Assembly: GCA_910579495.1 (NCBI GenBank)
Contig: CAJTVD010000046.1
Span: 1 to 32,737, forward strand
Direction of reading: 5' to 3'
DNA: 32,737 nucleotides
Source of the DNA: an uncultured Lachnospiraceae bacterium
Lineage (GTDB): Bacteria > Bacillota > Clostridia > Lachnospirales > Lachnospiraceae
In this document: piece after piece, positions 1-7,327 of the stretch
Layout: each line of letters opens with the position of its first letter
Numbering within the stretch: the first letter of the stretch is position 1
The notes under the pieces: model-generated
The model's database searches: none
The model's input: only the letters and a program-made list of their open reading frames with translations
Told to the model about the DNA's origin: nothing
Position numbers and translations under genes: made by a program

Positions 1-89
1 TGTCCAAATAAACGGACTTATAAGGGCGACCAACCCATTTTTTGACTAACACCATTCTTATCATTTCAAACACAATTTGGAGTTAAATT

Positions 90-197
90 ATGAATCAGGT
101 TATTGCCAGCGGATGCCCGCACCATGCACCAGAGGAAATCCAGGCGGCCGGAGGCAGACGGGATTTTCTCTGCAGTAAAAAGTGCATGGAAGGGTAG
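90..197 (+). CDS. possible 35-aa Cys/His-containing small protein
   Basis: A short reading frame begins at ATG 90, seven bases after a GGAG sequence (79-82), and ends at TAG 195-197. The product contains CPHH near the middle and CSKKC near the end, a spacing that could hold a metal ion, but it matches no family I recognise. It lies 27 bases before the ABC transporter ATPase gene and could be a leader or a separate small protein. An in-frame TAA lies just before the ATG, so it is not the tail of a longer gene. The evidence is only the ribosome-binding site and the residue pattern, so chance is possible. Confidence 0.35.
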   Translation: MNQVIASGCPHHAPEEIQAAGGRRDFLCSKKCMEG

Positions 198-224
198 AAG
201 CGGAACTGGAATGGAGGAAAAACG

Positions 225-1217
225 TTGATAAAAGTAGAGAATCTTACCAAGAGATATGGAAGCCATACAGCGGTAGAGGGCCTTTCTTTTCAGGTGGAGC
301 CAGGAAAAATATACGGGTTTTTAGGTCCCAATGGTGCCGGGAAAAGTACCACAATGAATATCATGACCGGTTATATAGCTGCCACAGAAGGGACAGTAAC
401 CGTTAACGGTTATGACATCTTAAAGGATGCTGAGGAAGCCAAAAGATATATTGGCTATCTGCCGGAGCTGCCGCCCCTTTATCCTGAAATGACGGTGCTG
501 GAATATTTAAAGTTTGTGGCGGAATTGAAAAAAATCCCCAGGGCAAACCGGCAGCCACAGCTTGAAGAGGTTATGGAACTTGTTATGATCAGCGATATCC
601 AGGGGCGTCTTATCAAAAATCTGTCCAAAGGTTATAAACAGCGGGTAGGGCTTGCCCAGGCTGTGCTGGGGTATCCGGAGGTAATCATATTAGATGAGCC
701 TACTGTAGGGCTGGATCCCAAGCAGATTATTGAAATCAGGGATTTGATCAAAAAGCTGGGGGAAAAGCACACAGTAATCTTAAGCTCCCATATCTTGTCC
801 GAGGTGCAGGCAGTGTGCGATAAAATTATGATTGTTTCCAGGGGCAGGCTTATAGCGGAAGGGACGACGGAAGAGCTTACAGGTTTAAGGAACAAAAGGA
901 CCAGGACCGAAATAGAGATTGCAGGCACAAGGGAAAAGGCACAAGCCCTGCTCCAGGGAATACCTCAGGTGCTGGGCTATCATTTTGAGGACAGCAGCGA
1001 GCCAGGATGTGTAAAGCTTGTGATAGAAACCGCCCCAAAGGAGGATATCCGCAGAGAGCTGTTTTTTGCCCTGGCAGGGGAGGGGATGCCTATTATGTCC
1101 CTGAACCGCCTGGAAAAGTCCCTGGAAGATATATTCCTGGAACTTACTGGCAATGAAGAAACGCCCGGGCAGGAAAATGAAAGCGAAGGAGGAATGGAAA
1201 ATGACAGCGATCTATAA
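225..1217 (+). CDS. ABC transporter ATP-binding protein, GldA/CcmA type
   Basis: This 330-residue protein is the cytoplasmic ATPase of an ABC-2 type exporter. It has Walker A GPNGAGKST near residue 35, a Q-loop region around YLPELPPLYPEMT, signature LSKGYKQRVGLAQ, Walker B VIILDEPTVGLDP and the H-loop SSHILSE. The C-terminal ~100 residues form the accessory region usual in the GldA-like branch. The start is TTG 225, chosen because GGAGG (213-217) sits at good distance and the protein then opens with MIKVENLTKRYG. The end overlaps the next gene by 17 bases, indicating a co-translated operon with the fused permease and the DUF4340 protein. The exported substrate in Firmicutes is not known to me. 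Confidence 0.93.
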   Translation: MIKVENLTKRYGSHTAVEGLSFQVEPGKIYGFLGPNGAGKSTTMNIMTGYIAATEGTVTVNGYDILKDAEEAKRYIGYLPELPPLYPEMTVLEYLKFVAELKKIPRANRQPQLEEVMELVMISDIQGRLIKNLSKGYKQRVGLAQAVLGYPEVIILDEPTVGLDPKQIIEIRDLIKKLGEKHTVILSSHILSEVQAVCDKIMIVSRGRLIAEGTTEELTGLRNKRTRTEIEIAGTREKAQALLQGIPQVLGYHFEDSSEPGCVKLVIETAPKEDIRRELFFALAGEGMPIMSLNRLEKSLEDIFLELTGNEETPGQENESEGGMENDSDL

Positions 1218-3309
1218 GAGAGAATTAAAGTCTTATTTTACCACTTTCCTGGGGCCATTGTTTATTGGGGCCACATTGTTCCTGCTGGGAATTTACTTTT
1301 CTGTGTATAACCTTTTTATGGGCTATCCTTACATTGGCTATGCACTATCATCAGTCGTATTTTTATTTCTGGTCAGCGTCCCGGTACTGACCATGCGGAT
1401 ACTGGCGGAAGAGCGGCGGCAGAAAACGGACCAACTGATCCTGACCTCCCCAGTGGGTGTTGGCAGGATCGTCTTGGGGAAATTTCTGGCGCTTGCCACT
1501 GTTTTTGCCATCCCGGTAATGATCATAAGCCTTTACCCCCTTGTCCTTGCAGGATTTGGCACCATTGCTTTTGGAGAAACTTATCTTGCCATTCTGGGAT
1601 TTTTCCTTTACGGGCTTGCCTCTATCGCCATAGGGATTTTTGTTTCTTCCCTCACAGAGAGCCAGGTAATTGCGGCAGTGCTTACCTTCGGGATTTTATT
1701 TCTGGGTTATGTGATGTCCGGCCTTTGCAATATGATATCCCCTACAGGGAATTTTCTTACAAAGATACTGGGAGCCTTTGATATGGCAGGGCGGTTTGAA
1801 GGGTTGCTGGACGGTTCCCTGCAAATGACAGACATTGTATATTTTCTGTCTGTTATTTTGCTGTCCCTTGTGTTTACCGTGCAGTCTATCCAGAAAAGGC
1901 GGTATCAGATTTCTACCGGTACTGTAAGTATGGGCGCATACAGTACGGCGGTTCTTGTAATAAGTGCCGGGGCGGTTGTGCTGCTGAATGTACTTTTGGC
2001 GGAGCTTCCCCCGAAATATACCGTGTTTGACCTAACCGCAAGCAAGCTTTATTCCCTCACAGATGAGACGGAAGAGATGGTGGCGGGGCTGGAGGAGGAC
2101 GTGGATATTTATGTGCTGGCAAACGAAAAACAGGCAGATGAGGTGCTGGACGCTTCCCTGAAAAATTATGCGGCTTTAAATTCCCATATTAAAGTGTCCT
2201 ATGTAGACCCGGCTGTGAACCCCAAATTTTTTACAAAATACACAGACGCCATGATCTCTGCCAACAGTGTAATTGTGGAGAGCCAGAAGCGAAGCAGGGT
2301 AATTGATTATGGGGAAATTTATCAGAAGGAATTTGATTATGCCACTTATTCCCAGACAGTCACAGGGTATGACGGGGAAGGGCAGATTACCAGCGCCCTT
2401 GCCTATGTGGCCACAGACGAAATGCCCAAAATCTATCTGCTGGAAGGGCATGGGGAACTTTCCTTTGAGGAAGAATTTTTGGCTGCCATTGAAAAGGCAA
2501 ATGTAGGCTATGAAACCATCAATTTGTTAAACTATAGCCAAGTCCCGGAGGATGCTGCCTGTGTGGTAATCCATGGGCCTACGGAGGATTTGTCCGGGGA
2601 TGATACAGAAAAGCTGCTGGCATATATGGAAGGCGGCGGGAATATGCTGATAGTTACCGCATATTCGGACAGGGAATTGACAAATTTTAACCGCATTCTT
2701 GATTTTTACGGTGTGCAGGCAACCCAGGGGCTGCTTATAGAAAGGGATGCAAATTATTATTATCAGGATCCCTTTTATCTGCTGCCGGATATTTCCTATG
2801 ACACTATAACGGAGGGCGTTTTAAACGGAGGAAGCTATGTGTTTGTCCCCTACGCCCGGGGGCTTTCGGTTACGGAAAAGGAAGGGGCGGAGGGCATAGC
2901 ACTTTTATCCGCCTCAGAGGAATGCTTTGCCAGAAGCAATACGGAAATCGCCACTTATGACAAGCAGGAAGGAGATGAAGAAGGCCCCTTTGCACTGGGA
3001 GTGGCCAGCAGCCGGACAGTGGGAGAGGAAACCTCCCAGGCAGCTATTTATTCCAGCGAATATATTTTCACCCAAAATGCAGACGAAATTGTGGCAGGGA
3101 CAAACCTGAAGCTGTTTTCAGGAACCATAAGGAGCCTTGTCCCTACAGAAACTGCCGGGGTTTCCATTCCGGTAAAAAACTATAACGTCAGCTTCTTGGC
3201 AATGGCCCAGAGCAGTATCCTGCTGCTTACCATAATCACAGTAATCGCCATTCCCTCTGCCTTTCTGGTGGGTGGTTTCCTTGTATGGTTCGGAAGGCGG
3301 AAAAGATAG
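1201..3309 (+). CDS. fused ABC-2 permease / GldG-like auxiliary membrane protein
   Basis: A 702-residue membrane protein that joins two parts often encoded separately. Residues about 15-240 are an ABC-2 (GldF-like) permease with about six membrane helices. After a further helix near residues 250-275 comes a GldG-like extracytoplasmic region (opening FDLTASKLYSLTDET), and a last helix sits at the C-terminus before the basic tail FGRRKR. The start at ATG 1201 is preferred over an in-frame ATG at 1153 because AAGGAGG lies at 1186-1192, eight bases upstream, and the N-terminus then begins MTAIYKRELKSYF, typical of such permeases. It partners the ATPase encoded just upstream. Function is inferred from family; the substrate is unknown. 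Confidence 0.88.
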   Translation: MTAIYKRELKSYFTTFLGPLFIGATLFLLGIYFSVYNLFMGYPYIGYALSSVVFLFLVSVPVLTMRILAEERRQKTDQLILTSPVGVGRIVLGKFLALATVFAIPVMIISLYPLVLAGFGTIAFGETYLAILGFFLYGLASIAIGIFVSSLTESQVIAAVLTFGILFLGYVMSGLCNMISPTGNFLTKILGAFDMAGRFEGLLDGSLQMTDIVYFLSVILLSLVFTVQSIQKRRYQISTGTVSMGAYSTAVLVISAGAVVLLNVLLAELPPKYTVFDLTASKLYSLTDETEEMVAGLEEDVDIYVLANEKQADEVLDASLKNYAALNSHIKVSYVDPAVNPKFFTKYTDAMISANSVIVESQKRSRVIDYGEIYQKEFDYATYSQTVTGYDGEGQITSALAYVATDEMPKIYLLEGHGELSFEEEFLAAIEKANVGYETINLLNYSQVPEDAACVVIHGPTEDLSGDDTEKLLAYMEGGGNMLIVTAYSDRELTNFNRILDFYGVQATQGLLIERDANYYYQDPFYLLPDISYDTITEGVLNGGSYVFVPYARGLSVTEKEGAEGIALLSASEECFARSNTEIATYDKQEGDEEGPFALGVASSRTVGEETSQAAIYSSEYIFTQNADEIVAGTNLKLFSGTIRSLVPTETAGVSIPVKNYNVSFLAMAQSSILLLTIITVIAIPSAFLVGGFLVWFGRRKR

Positions 3310-3353
3310 CGTTATCAGGAATGGAAGAGGGGAACTTTATAAAGAGGGTTATT

Positions 3354-3911
3354 ATGAATAGAAGAAAAAAAATACAGTTGGCTGTTTTGGGCGCGCTGTT
3401 TTTGATTTTGGCGGCAGCCCTGGCAGGTTTAAAGATTTATGAAAAGAATGCGTCAAAAGACGCTGATGGGGAGGAAAGCTACCAGGTTCTTCAGATTGAT
3501 CCCTCCCAGGTTAAAGAAATCGGCATTATTAACGGGAGCGGCACAGTAAATCTTGTAAAGGAGGGGGAACGCTGGAAATGCCTGGAAGAAGAAAGCGCCG
3601 ACATTGACGGGGAAAGCGTAGAAGCCTTTCTTGAAAAAGCATCCGCCATTACCTCCGATACCAAAATTGAACAGGTACAGGATATGGCCCAGTACGGCCT
3701 GGCAGATGCGGCGGTCAATGTTACCCTCCAGTGGGAGAACAATATGTATACGGTCCAGTTGGGAGATTATAATTCCATCACCGGAAGTTATTATCTCCGC
3801 GTAAATGAGCAGGATACCGTTTATACCGCCGACAGTTCCCTGTATAGTTTCTTTGGCAAATCCCTGGAAGACTTCAGGGCTGCCGGGGATTTGGAAGACG
3901 GTAGTGAATAA
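3354..3911 (+). CDS. DUF4340 domain protein of the gliding-type ABC operon
   Basis: A 185-residue protein with one N-terminal membrane anchor (LAVLGALFLILAAALAGL) and an extracytoplasmic domain resembling DUF4340, which commonly follows GldA/GldFG genes. The visible features are a threonine/glycine-rich beta-type sequence with VKEIGIINGSGTVNLVKEGE and a later YTVQLGDYNSITGSYYLRV segment. The start at ATG 3354 is chosen for GAGGG at 3344-3348; ATG 3321 is an alternative. It begins 45 bases after the fused permease gene, and a hairpin follows its stop, so it is the last gene of the operon. It probably acts outside the membrane with the transporter, but the exact role is unknown. Confidence 0.8.
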   Translation: MNRRKKIQLAVLGALFLILAAALAGLKIYEKNASKDADGEESYQVLQIDPSQVKEIGIINGSGTVNLVKEGERWKCLEEESADIDGESVEAFLEKASAITSDTKIEQVQDMAQYGLADAAVNVTLQWENNMYTVQLGDYNSITGSYYLRVNEQDTVYTADSSLYSFFGKSLEDFRAAGDLEDGSE

Positions 3912-3929
3912 TGATAAGGACAGAGGCCA

Positions 3930-3965
3930 AACCCGGAAGGAGAAAAAACTCCTTCCGGGTTATTG
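3930..3965 (+). terminator. intrinsic terminator after the ABC operon
   Basis: A perfect 13-bp inverted repeat (AACCCGGAAGGAG at 3930-3942 and its complement at 3949-3961) with an AAAAAA loop lies 18 bases past the DUF4340 stop. The following tract (ATTGTT) is only moderately T-rich. Confidence 0.75.
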
Positions 3966-4199
3966 TTACAATAAGCTGGCCCGCGGAGCGTGGCAGCGTT
4001 TGTTTTTATGTGCTCTTTCCCGAACATGCCCTTTCTGTTTGTTTAACAAATAAACAGGGGATTTTTAACTGCCTGGCGGAAATCTGTATTTGTGGCCATA
4101 AACAGATAGAATTATTGCTCCTTAGATGTTATACTGATAGCATCCTAAAAAATATTTGAAAACAACATATTACAAAAAAGAGAAACGGGAGGGCATGTT

Positions 4200-4775
4200 T
4201 TGAAGGGCAATAAAGACAAATATGGAAAACTTTTTTTATCCGCGTTTAAGCTCAGCGCCTGTACTTTTGGCGGGGGATTTGTAATCATACCATTGATGCG
4301 CAAAAAATTTGTAGAGGAGCTTCACTGGATAGAAGAGCAGGAAATGTTAGACCTGACGGCAATTGCCCAGTCTTCTCCTGGGGCTATCGCTGTAAACGCC
4401 GCTATTTTGGTGGGGTATCATGCGGCAGGGATTGCAGGGGCAGGAATCGCGGTGCTTGGTACAGTCCTGCCCCCGCTGATTATTATCTCTGTGATTTCTT
4501 TCTTTTACACCGCATTCCGGGATAATGTGATTGTCAATATGGCCATGACGGGAATGCTGGCAGGGGTTGCAGCAGTGATTTTTGATGTGGTCATTACCAT
4601 GGGGAAGGATATACTGAAGAAAAAACGGCTCCTTCCCGTGTTTGTGCTGCTGGCTGCTTTTGCCGCCGTGCGTTTTTTTAATATTAATATCATTTTGATC
4701 ATTCTGGTGTGCGGCGTGCTGGGAGCGGCGGATACCATTTACCAGGGAAAGAAAAAGGAGGGCGCAGGGATATGA
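4200..4775 (+). CDS. chromate transporter family protein, first half-size subunit
   Basis: A 191-residue membrane protein of the CHR family. It carries the typical opening FKLSACTFGGGFVIIPLMRKKFVEE, the AIAQSSPGAIAVNAA motif and a run of hydrophobic segments to the end. Its length matches one half of a long CHR protein, and the second half is encoded next door. The start is TTG 4200, because GGGAGGG (4187-4193) precedes it and the nearby ATG 4195 runs straight into a stop. The stop overlaps the next start in an ATGA, so the two halves are translationally coupled and probably form a heteromer. The family name reflects chromate efflux in some bacteria; the natural substrate here is not shown. 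Confidence 0.88.
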   Translation: MKGNKDKYGKLFLSAFKLSACTFGGGFVIIPLMRKKFVEELHWIEEQEMLDLTAIAQSSPGAIAVNAAILVGYHAAGIAGAGIAVLGTVLPPLIIISVISFFYTAFRDNVIVNMAMTGMLAGVAAVIFDVVITMGKDILKKKRLLPVFVLLAAFAAVRFFNINIILIILVCGVLGAADTIYQGKKKEGAGI

Positions 4776-5335
4776 TTTACCTTGAATTATTCTGGAGCTT
4801 TGTACAAATTGGGCTTTTCAGCATTGGCGGCGGCTATGCGGCTATGCCCCTGATCCAGTATCAGGCGGTGGACCTCCATCCCTGGCTGACCATGACGCAG
4901 TTTGCAGACATTATGACCATTGCGGAAATGACCCCTGGGCCTGTGGCCGTTAACTCTGCCACCTTTGTGGGAATCCAGGTGGCGGGAATCCCTGGCGCAG
5001 TGGTGGCTACGGTTGGGTGTATACTGCCCTCCTGTGTGATCGTTACCCTTCTTGCGTATCTTTATTACCGGTTCCGCGGGCTTACCATCGTCCAGGGGGT
5101 GCTGGCAGGGCTCCGGCCTGCAGTGGTGGCAATGATTGCCTCGGCGGGAATTTCCCTGGCTATCCTATCCTTTTATGGCCAGCGGGCGCTTCCGGAAAGC
5201 CTAGGCGGCATCAATAAAATTTCCCTGGTGATTTTTGCGGCAGGGCTGTTTATCCTGCGAAAATGGAAGGCAAATCCAATTTATGTAATGGCAGGGGCCG
5301 GGCTGGCAGGGGTATTGCTGTATTCCATCTTTTAA
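4772..5335 (+). CDS. chromate transporter family protein, second half-size subunit
   Basis: A 187-residue membrane protein, the partner of the preceding CHR gene. It shows the family pattern FSIGGGYAAMPLIQ, then IAEMTPGPVAVNSATFVG and several hydrophobic segments. ATG 4772 overlaps the upstream stop in ATGA; an upstream in-frame ATG at 4709 lies inside the first gene and is rejected. The alternating membrane orientation of the two short CHR proteins is known for paired family members. No terminator is obvious after the stop. A separate promoter for cardiolipin synthase seems to lie in the following gap. Confidence 0.88.
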   Translation: MIYLELFWSFVQIGLFSIGGGYAAMPLIQYQAVDLHPWLTMTQFADIMTIAEMTPGPVAVNSATFVGIQVAGIPGAVVATVGCILPSCVIVTLLAYLYYRFRGLTIVQGVLAGLRPAVVAMIASAGISLAILSFYGQRALPESLGGINKISLVIFAAGLFILRKWKANPIYVMAGAGLAGVLLYSIF

Positions 5336-5358
5336 TGCTGGCTTTTGGGGGATACCTA

Positions 5359-5389
5359 TTGACCGTACTGTTACTGTAAGGTTTATAAT
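5359..5389 (+). promoter_or_regulatory. probable sigma-A promoter for cardiolipin synthase
   Basis: TTGACC (5359-5364) and TATAAT (5384-5389) are separated by 19 bases, about 50 bases before the cardiolipin synthase start. The -10 is perfect; the spacing is slightly long. Confidence 0.5.
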
Positions 5390-5437
5390 GGGGGATAACA
5401 AATGAAAAACTGACAAACGGGAATGGAGGAACAGAAG

Positions 5438-7018
5438 ATGCAGGCAGAAGATTATAAGAATAAGGGGCTCAATCTTTTAAAGAAAGGGCAGAAAGGCATA
5501 GTCCACGCCATATTCAGCCGTTTTGGGCTGATTTTGCTGCTATTGATTGTACAGGTATTTATACTGTTCAATATTTTCCAGCGGTTTAAGGAATTTCTGC
5601 CGCATATTTTTGGGGGCGCTGTGCTGTTTACCTTTGTTATGGTGATCTGCCTTTTAAACAGCAGGATTAATCCCACAGCGAAAATCACCTGGCTGATAGC
5701 GATTATGCTCCTGCCGGTGTTTGGCGTGCTTTTGTTTGTGTATACCCAAAGCGACATCGGGCACAGGGCCTTGAAAAAACGTGTCAATGACATAATCTCC
5801 AATACCAAGGGCTGCCTTCCCCAACCGGAGGAAGCCATGGAGAAGTTTACAAAGGAAAACCGGGGTGCGGCATCCCTGGCCCATTATATGCAAAGAAGCG
5901 GCTGCCATCCGGTATTTCACCAGACGGCGGTCACCTATTTCCCTTTGGGGGAGGATAAGTTCGAGGAAATGCTCCGGCAGCTTGAAGGGGCTGGGCACTT
6001 TATTTTCATGGAATATTTTATTGTGGACGAAGGGGTTATGTGGGGCAGGATCCTGGAAATCCTTGCAAGGAAGGCAGCCGCAGGGGTGGATGTCCGGGTA
6101 ATGTATGACGGTGCCTGTGAGTTTGCGCTGCTGCCCCACGATTATCCCAAACGCCTGAGAGCGCTGGGGATCAAATGCAAAATGTTCGCCCCTGTTACCC
6201 CTTTTGTTTCTACCCATTACAATTACCGGGACCACCGGAAAATTCTGGTAATTGACGGGCATACGGCGTTTAACGGCGGGGTAAACCTGTCCGATGAATA
6301 TATTAACCAAAAACCCAAGTTTGGCCACTGGAAGGATACTGCCGTAATGCTAAAGGGCCCGGCAGCCCAAAGCTTTACTTTGATGTTCTTGCAGATGTGG
6401 GGGATTGACGAACTGCAGATGGAATATGCGCCTTTTCTTTCTTGTCCCCCCCATCCTGTAAAAGAGGCGAAGGGATATGTGATCCCTTATGGGGACTGTC
6501 CTTTGGACAATGATAAACTGGGAGAGCGGGTATATATGGATCTTCTGAACCGTTCCCAGGAATATGTGCATATCATGACCCCCTACCTGATCCTGGACGG
6601 GGAAACGGAGACTGCCCTTAAATTTGCAGCGGAAAGAGGGGTAGAAGTAATTTTGCTTTTGCCAGGCATCCCTGATAAGCGCATTCCCTATGCCCTGGCC
6701 AAAACCCACTACCCATCCCTTCTGGAATCCGGGGTGAAAATTTATGAATATACACCGGGCTTTGTACATGCAAAGGTATTTGTCAGTGACACCAGGGAAG
6801 CGGTGGTTGGGACCATCAACCTGGATTACAGAAGCCTTTACCATCATTTTGAATGCGCTACCTATATGTACGGCACGGACTGTATTGAAAAGATTGAGGA
6901 AGATTTCCAATCCACACTTGTAAAGTGCAGGCAGGTATCCATGGACACTGTCCACAGGGAAAAACTCTCTGTAAAGCTCACAGGCCGCCTGATGAAAGTG
7001 GCAGCGCCTTTAATGTAA
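5438..7018 (+). CDS. cls: cardiolipin synthase, phospholipase D superfamily
   Basis: A 526-residue membrane enzyme that joins two phosphatidylglycerol molecules into cardiolipin and glycerol. Three hydrophobic segments fill residues about 20-105. Two HKD catalytic motifs follow: HRKILVIDG (H266, K268, D273) and HAKVFVSD (H444, K446, D451), each followed by the usual GGxN or GTxN sequence (FNGGVNLSDEY, VVGTINLDYRS). Length fits bacterial ClsA-type enzymes. The start at ATG 5438 is preferred over ATG 5423, because GGAGG around 5425-5430 is correctly placed only for the later codon. It appears to be a single-gene unit with its own promoter, between the CHR pair and feoA. Confidence 0.93.
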   Translation: MQAEDYKNKGLNLLKKGQKGIVHAIFSRFGLILLLLIVQVFILFNIFQRFKEFLPHIFGGAVLFTFVMVICLLNSRINPTAKITWLIAIMLLPVFGVLLFVYTQSDIGHRALKKRVNDIISNTKGCLPQPEEAMEKFTKENRGAASLAHYMQRSGCHPVFHQTAVTYFPLGEDKFEEMLRQLEGAGHFIFMEYFIVDEGVMWGRILEILARKAAAGVDVRVMYDGACEFALLPHDYPKRLRALGIKCKMFAPVTPFVSTHYNYRDHRKILVIDGHTAFNGGVNLSDEYINQKPKFGHWKDTAVMLKGPAAQSFTLMFLQMWGIDELQMEYAPFLSCPPHPVKEAKGYVIPYGDCPLDNDKLGERVYMDLLNRSQEYVHIMTPYLILDGETETALKFAAERGVEVILLLPGIPDKRIPYALAKTHYPSLLESGVKIYEYTPGFVHAKVFVSDTREAVVGTINLDYRSLYHHFECATYMYGTDCIEKIEEDFQSTLVKCRQVSMDTVHREKLSVKLTGRLMKVAAPLM

Positions 7019-7029
7019 AAACATGCCCC

Positions 7030-7058
7030 TTGCAAAGGCTTCCCTATTGTGCTTTAAT
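7030..7058 (+). promoter_or_regulatory. probable promoter for feoAB
   Basis: TTGCAA (7030-7035), 17 bases, then TTTAAT (7053-7058), about 40 bases before the feoA start. No clear iron-repressor box was recognised nearby. Confidence 0.5.
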
Positions 7059-7099
7059 GTTCTTTGGAATGATATTTTATGTCTCAAGAGGGTAAAACA

Positions 7100-7327
7100 A
7101 TGTCACTTTTTGAAGGTACGAAAGGAAGCAGTTATGAAATCCTGGGGCTGCGTGTGGAAGAAGGGATTACCCGCCGCCTGCAGGCGCTTGGCTTAAATGA
7201 TGGCACGGTCATCACTGTGCTGAACAGGAAAAAGAACGGGGCGCTGATCATCCGTGTCCGCGGCACAAGGCTTGCGGTAGGCAGGCACATCAGCCAGGGA
7301 ATTGAAGTAAAGGGGGTGTCCGCATGA
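7100..7327 (+). CDS. feoA: FeoA, small SH3-like ferrous iron transport protein
   Basis: A 75-residue cytoplasmic protein of the FeoA family, which supports ferrous iron uptake by FeoB. It shows the family pattern of GSSYEILGLRVEEGITRRLQ, a loop with alternating glycine and hydrophobic residues, and a C-terminal strand ending in RVRGTRLAVGRHISQGIEV. The start at ATG 7100 is chosen because AGAGGG lies eight bases upstream and the length then matches FeoA; ATG 7079 lacks a ribosome-binding site. The stop overlaps the feoB start in ATGA, a sign of coupled translation. Confidence 0.9.
   Translation: MSLFEGTKGSSYEILGLRVEEGITRRLQALGLNDGTVITVLNRKKNGALIIRVRGTRLAVGRHISQGIEVKGVSA

Noticed and set aside
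4035..4057. AT-rich inverted repeat before the chromate transporter genes
   Set aside because: The arms match except for one G.T pair around a 3-base centre, but the stem is weak and no promoter or T tract ties it to a function.
3911..4159. 82-residue frame after the DUF4340 gene
   Set aside because: It runs through the operon terminator, has no good ribosome-binding site and looks random.
5654..6328. 224-residue reading frame on the minus strand
   Set aside because: It lies wholly inside the cardiolipin synthase gene, has no ribosome-binding site and resembles no family.
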